Shown here one piece after another: positions 34,282 to 45,137 of a stretch of DNA of 64,000 bases (positions are counted from its first letter, which is position 1; each line of letters starts with the position of its first letter). A model generated the notes under the pieces. The model did not search any database, had not been told where the DNA came from, and saw only the letters and a list, made by a program, of their open reading frames with translations. The translations under genes were made by a program, and so were the position numbers. This DNA comes from Gaertneriomyces semiglobifer (taxonomy: Eukaryota > Chytridiomycota > Chytridiomycetes > Spizellomycetales > Spizellomycetaceae), in contig JAHLKF010000012.1 of the NCBI GenBank assembly GCA_025558075.1, positions 248,001 through 312,000 on the forward strand, written 5' to 3'.

Positions 34282-34667
34282 TTTCAAATGGTATGTCCGT
34301 GCTCGTCACTTTCGTAGCGTTTCCGTTTCTCTTTTTTGACTGATGATACAGCAAGCCCTCGCAAGCCGTACCCACCCTTTTTATTTCCGCGGTACAATGC
34401 ATTGAGGTGCTCGCTTTGTTCCTGCTACATTCCTTCTACGTTTACTATGCGTGCACGCGCGTGAAGGTGACGTCGCGCTGATTAGATCCTCAACTGCGGG
34501 CGGCATCGCCTCGACCACACACAACGGCAACATCGTCAAAAGTGTAGGTCTTCTTGGAAAGGAAGTTCGGCAGATCCACTTTCTTCAGGCTACTGATGCT
34601 TCCTTTGTGCCTTCGACAAAGGGACGACTTGCAGGCAGGGATGTCGCCGGAGAAAACAAAAGAGAAA
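34282..34667. other. Spacer before tRNA-Phe copy 5
   Basis: No gene seen. Only short overlapping frames. Confidence 0.4.
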
Positions 34668-34740
34668 TGCTCCCTCCGTGGATTGAACACGGGACCTTTA
34701 GATCTTCAGTCTAACGCTCTCCCAACTGAGCTAAGGAAGC
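34668..34740 (-). tRNA. tRNA-Phe (anticodon GAA), copy 5
   Basis: Identical to the other five copies. The 3' flank on the tRNA strand is TTTCTCTTTTGTTTTC, supplying the terminator. Confidence 0.96.
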
Positions 34741-36401
34741 TGGATGAAATTGATTCACGGTCAAAAGTCCAACTTCATTATTTCATGGTCCAGTGATTCG
34801 GGACTGTTACCAATGGTTCAGCAATACTTCCAGGTTCGCTGGGGATTGAGTGCAGGAGCACTTGACAGTGCCGGTCAATGCGATGATTGAGGCTGCCTGC
34901 GGTTGTTGGTGGTGTGCAGAACGCTCGCTCTGATGGACATGAAGAAGAGACGATGGATGGCGAGCTCCTCAAAATTCCTCCGTTGCGATTAAAAATAATG
35001 AGATCTGAATTCTTGGTGTTGGGAAGGCGGCTTTGGGTTCGAAACCCTTGTCCAAGTGTGGCTGAAAAGGGTGTGGAAGTTCTCTCCACAAACGACCCCT
35101 TGATTATTCGCTGTCGTCGAGGCTCTGACCACTGCTAGAAAACCGTCAAATGATCACCTACCGCGCAATTCAGTTCTCTTGCAAATGCGTGCATCAGCGA
35201 CTTATAGCGACGAGCTGGGATGAGTGGAGCATCTAGCCGCGGCTGTCAAAGCAGAACATTGGTACAAGAAGCAGATTGCTAAGTGATTGCAAGGCATTGT
35301 ACTTGCAGTCTTGCCCCTGCTGCAGGAGTTGGCTGATGAAGAAAGTCTGGAGCATTTTTATGCCCTTTACAGTCATTCATGCGCAGGAAGTGGTCGACGG
35401 CACTATGGAGCGTACTTGGTGAGAATATGCATTGCGCGGTAGAGAGCACTACTCGCATTGTGGCACAATACGTTTCCAGATTGGGAAACTATTGCGAATA
35501 TATGACCGGACTTGCGGTTTTGCTGGGTGAGGGATTACAGCGTGTGCGCGGTGTGCCCAAAATCATATCTAAGGATCACCAAGGGGCCAAACCAAGCATG
35601 TGACACTGTCAGTCCTGTTATATAGTTGAGGAGTCCTTCCTCTGCTGAATGGTTGGGCACTGAAGATCCAAATTGCAACCGCTTATCGGACTTGACGGCA
35701 GGTTGCTTTTCCTTTGAGAAGTAATCGCGAATCAAAGCATGACAAACCACGGTCGAATTGTCATCTTGCGAACAACATTGTGATGTGGATCAGAATGCAT
35801 TTTATATTTCTATTTCCAATGAGAAATTGACGAGTCTCCAAGTATCTTCGACCAGGAGGCCTCGACGTCTGAGAAATTGCCGTCCCAACCGGTCATAAAT
35901 ATTCCAAAAATCGACGACTTCAGTCCTAGCTACATGTGCACATTGGTCAAAGAAAAAGCTAATGTTCGATACCGGCTCGACATCTGCTGCAGACTCCTAT
36001 CCGCCGTATCAGGTCGCGCTCCTTGCCTTTACCAGCTGTTGAGCTTCGTTGTTTGCCTGATTTTGACTTGCTCTTCTGGCTGACTCTGTACCTCCATTTC
36101 GGGGGTTCTGTGATTGCAAAAGCCTGTTCCCGAAGTGGAAGAAGAAGCAAACAGTCCATGTAAGAATAGATATAGTAAAAGATGAAAGAGAAAAAAGAAA
36201 TAAAGCAAGGTCAGATCGAAGTGTACAGTATGATATTCACAAAGCGCCGGAGCGCAAGCCATATACAAGAACATCGCCAAAGCCCATCCCTAGGACCTGC
36301 CTCATTTATGACTGTCCCAAGGTTTCCAATATCATCGTATATCTCTCTATTCCTCTTTCTAAGCCTTTCAGGGATCAGTAGTCTCCTGTTTATTGCCCTT
36401 C
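34741..36401. other. Intergenic region, no gene seen
   Basis: 1.6 kb with only short, overlapping, featureless frames on both strands. The part next to BUB1 (36180-36400) is A/T-rich and probably its 3' UTR. Confidence 0.4.
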
Positions 36402-39400
36402 TCATTCATCCTTCCACCAAAACTGTGGACCCTCAATCTTCTGCGGGACCTCGAGGTGACTATTTTTCTCTTCAACCTCTTTTACCATCGCTTCCAGTTC
36501 CTTCATCCGCCGCTGTCGTTCCAATCGCTTAGGATTATTCCAGAAAGCTGCAGCAACGCCTGCCGGCGCTTCTTTTATAACTGGAGGTTCCGGGCACGAC
36601 ACGCCCTTGACCGCATCTGAGCTCTCTCGTTTTTGTTCCTGCTTCCCATGCTGCCTCTCAAAATGAACAGACTTGCCAGCATTATGTACCTTAGATATTG
36701 TGAGTCGCAGGTTCCGCTTGTAGCTGATTTCAGTAAGATAGCGCTCCATTTGACGGCGAATAGTGCGAATTTCATGTATAAGGGGAAACTCGCTTTCGTA
36801 GACTGTGTGGAGTGTGGAAGGGGCGCATAGATAGTCCTCGATGTCGGACTGGGCTGGTGCATTGGACAACGCTTGAGACCTCAATGCATCATGGTTTCTG
36901 CTGTGCGCATTGAGCAGCAAGTCAAAGAGCGGTTCCCATATCTCGGTTCTCCAGTAGCGTTTGAGCTTGGGTGCCAATCGCAGGTGGGGCCTCTCTCCTT
37001 CACCATTGTCTTCTTCAATCACTGTCATATATCGTCCAAAAAGCAAACAGAATAGAACTCCAGCAGCACCATACCAATCTGCCTCATATTTCCAGTCTAT
37101 ATTATTTCTCATCTCCCAACATTCGATTGACGGATCGGGCTTCTCGGATCGGTCCACCTTGAATCGTGTATCGGCACCGAACCTGCGCAAGTCGATGCTC
37201 CGGCCCCAATCTGCCAACCATAGTCCTCGACTATTCCACCCATATCCGCCCGAGGGATCATACTCATATTTTTCCTTGACGTCACTTTCGTCCCAAGCTT
37301 TACACGCCACAATCCGTGCTAGGAAGTTGTCAGGCTTGATATCTGCATGGATAAAGCCGGCAGCGTGAACGCCTTCTATGACCCTAAGAACGTCAATTGC
37401 CCAGAACATGGCTAGTTCCTCGACAACACCCTCGTCTTGCGTCTTGCGTCCGAAACCGTATTCTCCGCTCCAATCGAGGCAATCCAAGAAACTACCCCAG
37501 GCGACATCCTTGATCATCAACATGCCTCCGCCATCCTTTTCATCGCCCCAAACTCCACATTCGCCAACGCGAGGTATCCAGTCGGCAATCAAACTCCCAT
37601 TCAGGCGTTGCTTCACCTCTCGCATGGCGTAAAATTCCCATGATACACCAGGTATCCTTTGGATCTTTAATGCCCACTCATGCTCTTCTGCCCACCACAT
37701 TGCTTCATCACTTTGGTCTACATCGTCACGCGTACTACCAAGCATCGGTCTACCATCTTTCTCAACCTTGTAAACACTCCCAAAACCGCCTTCGCCGAGC
37801 TTGAACATGATATGACCTCTGCCTTCGCATAGTAAATCGAAGGTCACTCCGTCTGCATCCATGTGGTTTTCTCGGTCAAACTTTTCAAAGACTTTGGCAA
37901 CGCTACCGTTAGGTAGGCGAATTAGTCCAGGGTACCCAGAGCGATTCAGCATGTCACACACGCTAGCGCGGAAGTCTCTGTTGAACGGATCGAACGGGTT
38001 TTGCACATGCAGCAGACCGGCAGTATCGTCTTTCGCCTTATTATCCGCGTCCGTAGCAGGCGCAGCAATCTCCATTTGATGTTCGGCGTGCTCGTGTTCA
38101 TTGTCAGAGTCTTCTTCATCCTGTCCCATGACAGGCCCAAGGATATCGCGACCACCAAAGTTGCGGATGGTTCGCTCGCCGAACGTCCTCTCCACACCCA
38201 TGGTACGGTCAGCCGCAAAAGTACGCTCCCTTGCAATGGTACTCAAGCCTGCAATGGTATTCTCACAAGAGAAGTGCTCCGAGATGGGCGTCATCACATC
38301 GAATCCATAAGGCTTCGCCCGCTTCGGCCTGGTATGATCGTTGTCTACCGTTTTGGACTCTGCTTCGTCATCGGATGACCCTGATTGATATATTTCGCTC
38401 GTTGGCATGTGCGGTGTCGAATGCGCTTTAAACGCATGGGTAGGTTGGCTACGACCGAGTCTACCCGCGACCTCTTTGACCGCTAACGGTCTTTTACTTG
38501 CTACTCCTCCCAATGGGCTTTGTTCCGCATCTTTTCCGATTATCGTACCAAATGCTCGCCCATCCTCTTTGGTAAATAGTCCACCCCGCTTGTTAAAACC
38601 GCTGCCTTCCATGAAAGGACTACTTTGATCTTCAACAGGTCTCATCAATGGTTGCCTTGTGCCATTGCGCAACTCGTCAGATGCCCGTAGAGGACTTTCA
38701 TACGCCGTCGTAGGCTCATCTCGATCATCCTCATCCACATAAACATCGCCTAGGCCTTGGCTCATCCGTTGATCTCGCCACACCTTCGCGCTGATGGTCT
38801 CATCATCTTCAACGTATATCTCGTTCGTTGGAGCTGCGCGCTGTTCAATTTCAGCTTCGCTACGTAACGGTGCGCTGAACATTTCGTAGATATCGGCCAG
38901 CGCTGCCTTCGTGTTGATGGTCGGGGACGGCGCGAAAGGCTTTGCAGATGGTGCTCGTGGTGGCGATGGACGTTGTTCTTGTTGCAGACGCAGCCTCTCT
39001 TGTTCCGCCTGCTCTCGTGCTATCCGCTCTTCTTCATCACGTTGTGCTCGCTCCTGCTCTAACTTCGCTTGTAAGGTTTGTTCCTGTGCAATTCGTTCGG
39101 ACTCTTCGCGCCTGACTCTTTCAAAGTAGTCTCTAGCCCGGAGCTCCTCGACGCTCAATTCTTCGGTGGTGGCCCCCACTCTTGGATGTGATTGCTGTGA
39201 TTCAGAAATAGCTGGGGTGTCTCCGTCATCCCGGTAATCTACTGAACGTTATAAAAACACAATATTGGCACACATTAGTCCTTTTAACCAACTAGAAGTC
39301 AAGAGTTTGGTCAGTCTTACGTGATGGAGGCCGCAATTCCTTCTCTTGTAGTACATTCTCGACCGGAACGGCGGGCCGTATATTGTCCTCACTTGGTTCA

Positions 39401-40372
39401 TCTTGAAATACCTCTATCGGTCTCCCTCGTCGGGTTGCCGCTGCCGGAGCACTGCGAGCCCCACGCTGATGAAGAGTAGCCCCTGTCCATCGCGTTGACT
39501 CGCGTACGTTTTCCTTTTTCCCCTCAATGACTGAAGTAATACGTTGCCGTGGATTGATTGCTGAACTAGCGGGTATGGTTCGTCTCGAGTCTCCGTCTCG
39601 ATCCTTGTAAACTTGGATGGTAGACGATGGCTTTGCAACAGGTCTTTCGGCTAGCGCTATGCCTCCTGTCCCCCTCGTTCCCAAAACAGGTGTTGGGGCG
39701 GGTGCTGCTGCTGTTGGCGACGGCGGTGCCTCAGGATCAGGTTTCTGCGCAAGAAAGCTACGGTATTTCGCCTCCAATTTGTCTTTGGGTTGCGCTCCTA
39801 ATGTTAGTCCATCTGCGAAGACACGTTCGGCATCGGTCCACCTGTACGTCCAGTCAATTGGATACCGCGTCAACTGAAATGCACGAACCAGCGTCTCACC
39901 TATTCTGGCTTGCCAACCATGCGGCGTAAGTTATGTAGAAGCGAGAATTATGCTTGCCAATGCCACGCCCTTCCATGTACCGAAACACTTCATGTGCCTT
40001 GTCGGGGTTTTTCTCGTTGATCCGCACAACCTTTGTCCATAACCACACCAAGCGATCATCATTGTATAGGTCCGAAACTTCTTTGAATGTGCGGACGGCT
40101 TCAGAAAGTGTGGTGTTGAAGTCAGCAACTACCTCTGGCGTCACGGTATGTGCTGGGAGCTCCTGTACCAGCCGGGTGTACGTGTAGTACTTGTGCAGTA
40201 GGTCTTCTGTCGGTGGCCTCCCAGACCACTCTTTTATCTCTGCTTTTAGCCGTTGCCTCTCGGCCTGGTTATCCTCGAGTCTTTGAGTGGTCGACCTCGC
40301 ACTCCTCCCTCCCGGTCGAGGGGCCAAATTTTCCTTTACCGCCTCAATATCGTCCATGTGTGTCGCCGTCAT
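36402..40372 (-). CDS. BUB1: Spindle-checkpoint kinase BUB1 (1277 aa)
   Basis: Mitotic checkpoint kinase acting at kinetochores, where it phosphorylates histone H2A and recruits checkpoint and shugoshin proteins. Exons (minus) 40372-39900, 39841-39321 and 39241-36402; introns of 58 nt and 79 nt keep the frame. A KEN box lies at residues 13-15 (AVKENLAP). The Mad3/BUB1 TPR region follows (about 40-200): DDRLVWLWTKVV, GIGKHNSRFYITYAAWLA, then AERVFADGL.LGAQP after the first intron. An acidic/Glu-Arg coiled segment comes next, and the Bub1 kinase domain starts at about residue 810 with GEGGFGSVYK, WALKIQ, FIHADIKPDNF and LADWGRSIDL. The HAD and DWG variants replace HRD and DFG, with the Bub1-typical GRSID after the latter. 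GTG at 40408 is in frame upstream; ATG 40372 was preferred. Confidence 0.92.
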
Positions 40373-40519
40373 CTTTCCCGGTACAAGCAGGCCCCAGCAC
40401 CCATGCACTTTAAGAATTCAGAACTCAACCCAATCGTTATGGAAGCAGCCTGCTTCGCTCGCGACTTTCCTTAACACTTCGCGTGTGTTGTCCAGCGCTG
40501 TCCGAGCCAGACGCGCGAA

Positions 40520-40573
40520 CGGCACAGTCATCCTATATAACGGCACAGTCATCCTATATAACGGCACAGTCAT
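40520..40573. repeat. 21-bp tandem repeat (2.6 copies) in the BUB1 promoter
   Basis: Two exact units at 40520-40540 and 40541-40561 and a partial third at 40562-40573, each CGGCACAGTCATCCTATATAA. Each full unit combines the recurrent GGCACAGTCA motif with a TATA-like CTATATAA. They lie 150-200 nt upstream of the BUB1 start, so they may act as promoter elements. Confidence 0.85.
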
Positions 40574-41306
40574 GCGATGTCCGGGGGCGCGCGTTCACTT
40601 CCAAAAAAATCAACGCCGATGCACGATGTCGAACGCATTTCGTCCTTGTTCTGGTAACTGTCATGCGGTTCTTGCCGGATTGTACGGATTTATGATTCGG
40701 TATTTTAGGCTTTCGTTCACCATTTGACCCAGTCGTAGCAACTGTACGATAGATGTGTAGTTCACGTGGGCTTGATGCGTCGGAGAGAGAAGAGTATTCG
40801 TCTGGTTATCTAAGAGTTAGTCTTTCTGATGCATTTATTGGAGTCGGCTATGCGATTGGGCATTGTGGTATTCAGCCGCTGGTACAAATTGTGCTTGCGA
40901 TATTACTCCTTGGACATCCCGAAGTTCAGATAATAACATCGGTTTTACCATTAAGGCTGCGAATCCGTTTGCTACCAATGCGCTTCCATGCCGCCAATGG
41001 GCCATATATCATACCTTTCACGCAGCCTGAACCAGTTGGGCAAGCGCACTGAAAGACATGCTGAAGCCCACGCACACAGTCCTATACCATGTCTCCGTCG
41101 TCATTCCATCGGGCTCAGCAACAACAAGCGACTTCTTGCGGCGCTAGCTGAGTAATACGATCCCCAGGCAGACGTGCAATCCGTAAGTCGCCCTATTTCC
41201 GGACACTTCCTGGAAGCGGAGTGTCTGAGCCAAACCGAACGCGGTGAACACTTTTCCCGCAGCTTTTATGCGATGAGTACAACTAGGATGACCAATGCAG
41301 CAGGTA

Positions 41307-41350
<44 letters not shown>

Positions 41351-41403
41351 CCATATGCAGGACGGCAAGAGGAGCTCATCGCACTCGGCTGACATTGAGA
41401 AAG
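40574..41403. other. Intergenic region between BUB1 and the HD-domain gene
   Basis: A 99-codon plus-strand frame (40753-41052) has no recognisable feature. The region is otherwise empty until the TA microsatellite at 41311-41348. Confidence 0.4.
41311..41348. repeat. (TA)19 microsatellite upstream of the HD-domain gene
   Basis: Uninterrupted TA dinucleotide run ending 55 nt before the ATG at 41404. Its location suggests it may double as the TATA-type promoter of that gene. Confidence 0.9.
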
Positions 41404-42148
41404 ATGGTGGCATCAGGGTCCCCTCTGATTGAGGCCACTGTGCTGTTTGTCAAAAAGGAGCTGGCAGGCAACGATCCGAGCCATGACTGGGACCACATTC
41501 AACGAGTGTACAATACAGCCAAAACGTTGGCAGTCGCTGAGGGACTTTCTGCCGCTCAAACCACCGTCGTTGAACTCGGTGCGCTGCTACACGATGTGGG
41601 TGATTGGAAGTACGCACAGCATGGTCAAACCGGAGAAGAGTTAGTCAAGGCATTTCTCCACTCCCGGGATGATGTAACACCTGAGGTGATAGAGCAAGTG
41701 GTCGCTATTGTGAAGGGCGTGGGGTTCAACCATGAGCTTGGAGTTCCGGCAGGCCTTGACGTCTCGAAAGAGCTTGCAGTAGTACAAGATGCCGACAGGT
41801 AGATCTTGAGTTTATGGACGCATTCCATTATTTTTGGCCTGAATATCTCATTACTCGGACAGGTTGGACGCCATTGGAGCGATCGGCATTGCGCGAACCT
41901 TTTCGTACGGAGCAGTGAAAGGAGCACCGCTGTATGATCCGGCCATTTTGCCCCGTGAGAACGTGACCCAGAAAGAGTACAAGAACAGCAACGGAAAGAA
42001 CAGCACGATCAATCACTTTTATGAGAAGTTATTGAAACTCAAGGGAAAAATGAAGACGGAGAGCGGAAGGCGCATGGCCGAGAAGCGACATGCCTTCATG
42101 GAGCTTTACTTGCAGACATTCCTTGACGAGTGGAACAATGTTGTGTGA
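41404..42148 (+). CDS. HD-domain phosphohydrolase, YedJ/YpgQ-like (226 aa)
   Basis: Exons 41404-41798 and 41863-42148; the intron 41799-41862 (64 nt) joins in phase 2. The HD superfamily metal site is visible: H-D-W-D-H (SHDWDHIQRVYNTA, about residues 27-40), then LLHDVGDWKY, and a later catalytic-type Asp in VVQDADRLDAIGAIGIAR. These are metal-dependent phosphohydrolases, probably acting on nucleotides; the substrate is unknown. The C-terminus (NHFYEKLLKLKGKMKT.....AFMELYLQTFLDEW) is a typical family ending. ATG 41404 follows an in-frame TTG at 41395. Confidence 0.88.
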
Positions 42149-42264
42149 GCATCAATATCATAGGCATGGTAGAACGTTGGGAAGTAATATTATTGGGCAT
42201 TTTACAAATTGTGCGTCTCCAAAAACGCTCCTGCTTGCTGGGGTATATGATTGGCGGGCGGCAA

Positions 42265-42569
42265 TTACTTTTGCAAGGTGGTCCGAGGAGGCTGGCCAGT
42301 CCTCGCCTCTCCTCCAAAACCAGAGCCAGCGTTAGGAATCCCTGTGTCGCCCTCTTGCTGTCGTTTTCCAAGCTCCGTTACGGCAGGTGCACGTCCGCCT
42401 TGGAATGTCACATAAGTGCCGTACGCTCCGAACGCTGCCGTGAGCGCTACAAGCATAGACATTGCGGGGTTTTTGAACGCTGCGCTGAACAAACTTGATA
42501 GTGGGAAAAATAGGCGTCAGCGCCTAATACGGGCGGTGGTTGCGGAAGCCACATTTGTACTCACGCCAT
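42265..42569 (-). CDS. Small single-span membrane protein (77 aa), split start codon exon
   Basis: Family not recognised. The first coding exon is only five bases (42569-42565, ATG plus two bases of the second codon). The intron 42494-42564 (71 nt, GTGAGT...CAAG) then leads to exon 42493-42265. The joined start MALFSAAFKNPAMSM is followed by a hydrophobic span (LVALTAAFGAYGTYVTF) and a polar Gly/Thr/Arg tail ending TTLQK. The basic-hydrophobic start and small size resemble mitochondrial inner-membrane microproteins; this is inference. It is convergent with the HD-domain gene, whose stop lies 117 nt away. Confidence 0.65.
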
Positions 42570-43563
42570 AGTTCGTGTCTTTTGGATCCGGCGTTACTTG
42601 TGCTGTAGGTACTTCGCTGGTTGCTTTCTGTTGCGGTGGAATGCTGCACAAGGCTACCGATCTCCCGCTCTGCATATATATCCCTTGCAAGTCTCATTTG
42701 AATACCCTCTTTGCGTTCTGTTGACGTCATAAGGCTTCAACGACGACGACGACGATCACCTTGCGTCCGTTGATGAGGCATGTAGGATTCATCATTGCAG
42801 AATGGAAATTGAGGTAACAGGGAAGGCGGAATGGTCATCTAACAATTCTTTCACGCATTCTCCTTCGCAGAACATTTGGAAAGTGCCTGAATCGCAGTGC
42901 GTAGATGAAGGCGTTCTGCACGGACAAGTACCGACTGGCAAAAACGATTGGGGCCAGAAATCAGCAGCCATTACATGAGATTAGCATTGAATGGCGTCCG
43001 GTTTGATGTCGGCGGTAACTCCAGCGGTGACGGGTTGTCCTGGCCAGTGGGATGGCATTTTTAGTCAGCTCAGGTTCTTCCCCCGCATTTCCATCCCGTC
43101 GATGACCAAGACTCATTGGATCCCCGTACGGACGGTGCAGCACGATAACCAGATCACCTCTCAATTATATACGGGCATAGCCATTTGCGTTGATATCCAT
43201 TGTGAAGTGTGAATCCGGACATCACACCACCGTTTTTGAACGCGCCCAAAATTGTTTGGAATCTTACCACCGTTTGTTGAGCCGTTTTAAATAAGGCCCA
43301 ACAACAACAAAGGTCTTGATTGTCGCAGGGACCATCGGAACCGGGCAACCCGAAACCAGGCGACGTAAACGGTATGCATGCATTCTGACAGGCAGTTCAT
43401 TACGTTGCGATCTGTATATCTGTTTAACTGGTGGATAGTGTAGTCTGATATAAAACCTGTAGGAGCCTCCCCAAAAGATCAACGCTAGAGGTGAGGAAAC
43501 TGGGTGTTGAAGTAGATTGATTTTATCCTTTTAAACATATACCATAACGATCCGCATACATAG
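42570..43563. other. Intergenic region upstream of the sterol oxidase gene
   Basis: No gene seen. A run of short CGA repeats is present near 42738-42755. The 60 nt before the ATG at 43564 contain TATCCTTTTAAACATATACC, a possible core promoter. Confidence 0.4.
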
Positions 43564-44642
43564 ATGGCTGCCACGGTGCTATCGCACTTTGGGTCGCAGC
43601 TTGCGCAGGCTCTCAATGCCACCAGCGATAAGCTCTTCCCCCAATCTGTCGCCACCGTATATGTTCCTGTCGGCTATGCACCGACCTACTGGGAATCAAA
43701 ATGGTTGCAGCTTTTCGACGGCTCAGAGTACCCGGCGGTAACGCTTGCCTTTGTCCTCTTCATCTGGCACGAGTTCGTTTTCTTCGGCCGCTTCTTTCCG
43801 TACTTCGTCATGGATCAGTTCCCTTACTTCAAGAAATACAAGATCCAAGATGTGGGTATTCATTTTCCTTGACGTGCGTCGGTGCAGGTGCGTAATAATC
43901 TGACTCTTTTTTCGTCCTCTCACCAGACCAAGGAAAACGACTCGGCTGCTTACTGGAAATGTGTCAAATATGTTATTTTATGCCAGTTGTTCCTCCAACT
44001 GCCAATGTTGATGCTCTTCCACCCAGTGGCGACCTCCATGGGCATGAAGTTCCTTGAAGTACCCTTCCCCAGCATCAGCACCGTTGTATTCTCCTGTGTT
44101 TTCTGTCTGATTGTTGAAGATGCGTTCCACTACTGGGTCCACCGTGCCATGCACTACGGCGCCCTTTACAAATACGTTCACAAGATGCACCACGAATATT
44201 CTGCCCCGTTCGGTATTGCTGCCGAGTACGCTCATCCGATCGAGGTGCTTGTTCTCGGTCAAGGATTTTTCTTGGGACCGGCGATCTTGCTTGCCGCGGG
44301 CGTCGATGTTCATGTCATTACCATGGCGTGGTGGATGGGTCTGCGTCTGTTTGAGACTGTTGATGTTCATTGCGGATATGACTTCCCTTGGGTAAGTGAC
44401 ATTCCATTTTCAATGAAATGACAGTGAAAGTCTCATTTCCTTTTGCCTCTCAGTCTGTGCATAACTGGATGCCGTTCTGGGGCGGATCTGATTTCCACGA
44501 CTACCACCACATGGCCTTTGTTTCCAACTTTTCGTCCAGCTTCAGATGGTGGGACTGGATGTTCGGCACTGATGCCAAGTACAATGCCTGGAAGGCAAGG
44601 ACGAAGGCCGAGAAGGCCGAGAACGCCAAGAAGGTCCAATGA
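43564..44642 (+). CDS. ERG25: C-4 methylsterol oxidase, Erg25-like (313 aa)
   Basis: Di-iron ER membrane oxygenase of the ergosterol pathway that oxidises the C-4 methyl group of sterols. Exons 43564-43851, 43927-44391 and 44454-44642; the introns (75 and 62 nt) are both phase 0. Hydrophobic helices occupy the N-terminal half. The family histidine boxes are present: HYWVHRAMH (HX3H), HKMHHEYSAP (HX2HH) and DYHHMAF (HX2HH). WGLRLFETVDVHCGYDFPW-type strings are typical (here WMGLRLFETVDVHCGYDFPW spans the second splice site). The C-terminus ends KKVQ, a dilysine KKxx signal for ER retrieval. All catalytic histidines are intact. Confidence 0.95.
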
Positions 44643-45137
44643 TTGGACTGATGGCAGCGCTCATTCCAGCGTTTGGGAGAAGCCTGACGCTCCATGAACA
44701 TATGTGATAGGACCTGTAGACCTACTTAATTTGCAATACCTGAACAGGGCATAACAGAGTTGCTTTTCCGATACCCATACCGAATTGACCCGACGAGCGG
44801 GCTACTCTGGACACATCCGACCACTTGCTACGTACATTTCCTGCATCATTAACTCGTCGCTGCCATGTCGAATAGTAACAGTTGTTATTATTGCCGTCGT
44901 GTTGGATGCAACGCGTTATCGGAGACAAAACGTAATGAGACGCCTGGCCTTCCCGGCGGCCACGAGTTTTAGAACACTTTAATTAAACTAACACTCATAA
45001 CGCTCGCCCAGCCAAACAGTTACCGGAGGCGGGAACGACGCAGGACGGTTCGCTCCCTGTACTCAATGCCGGCCCTTGAGTGCCTTCTATATTTCCTACA
45101 TCTCCACTAGACCCGCACTACTACTGCTGTTGCCATC
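44643..45137. other. Intergenic region, no gene seen
   Basis: Spacer between ERG25 and the AFI1-like gene. No gene seen. GAGTGCCTTCTATATTTCC near 45076-45095 may be the core promoter for the gene at 45138. Confidence 0.4.

Noticed and set aside
39874..39899. A 26-nt GTGAGA...TTTCAG intron in BUB1
   Set aside because: Too short and leaves the frame with a stop; the 58-nt intron 39842-39899 restores the conserved WTDAERV sequence.
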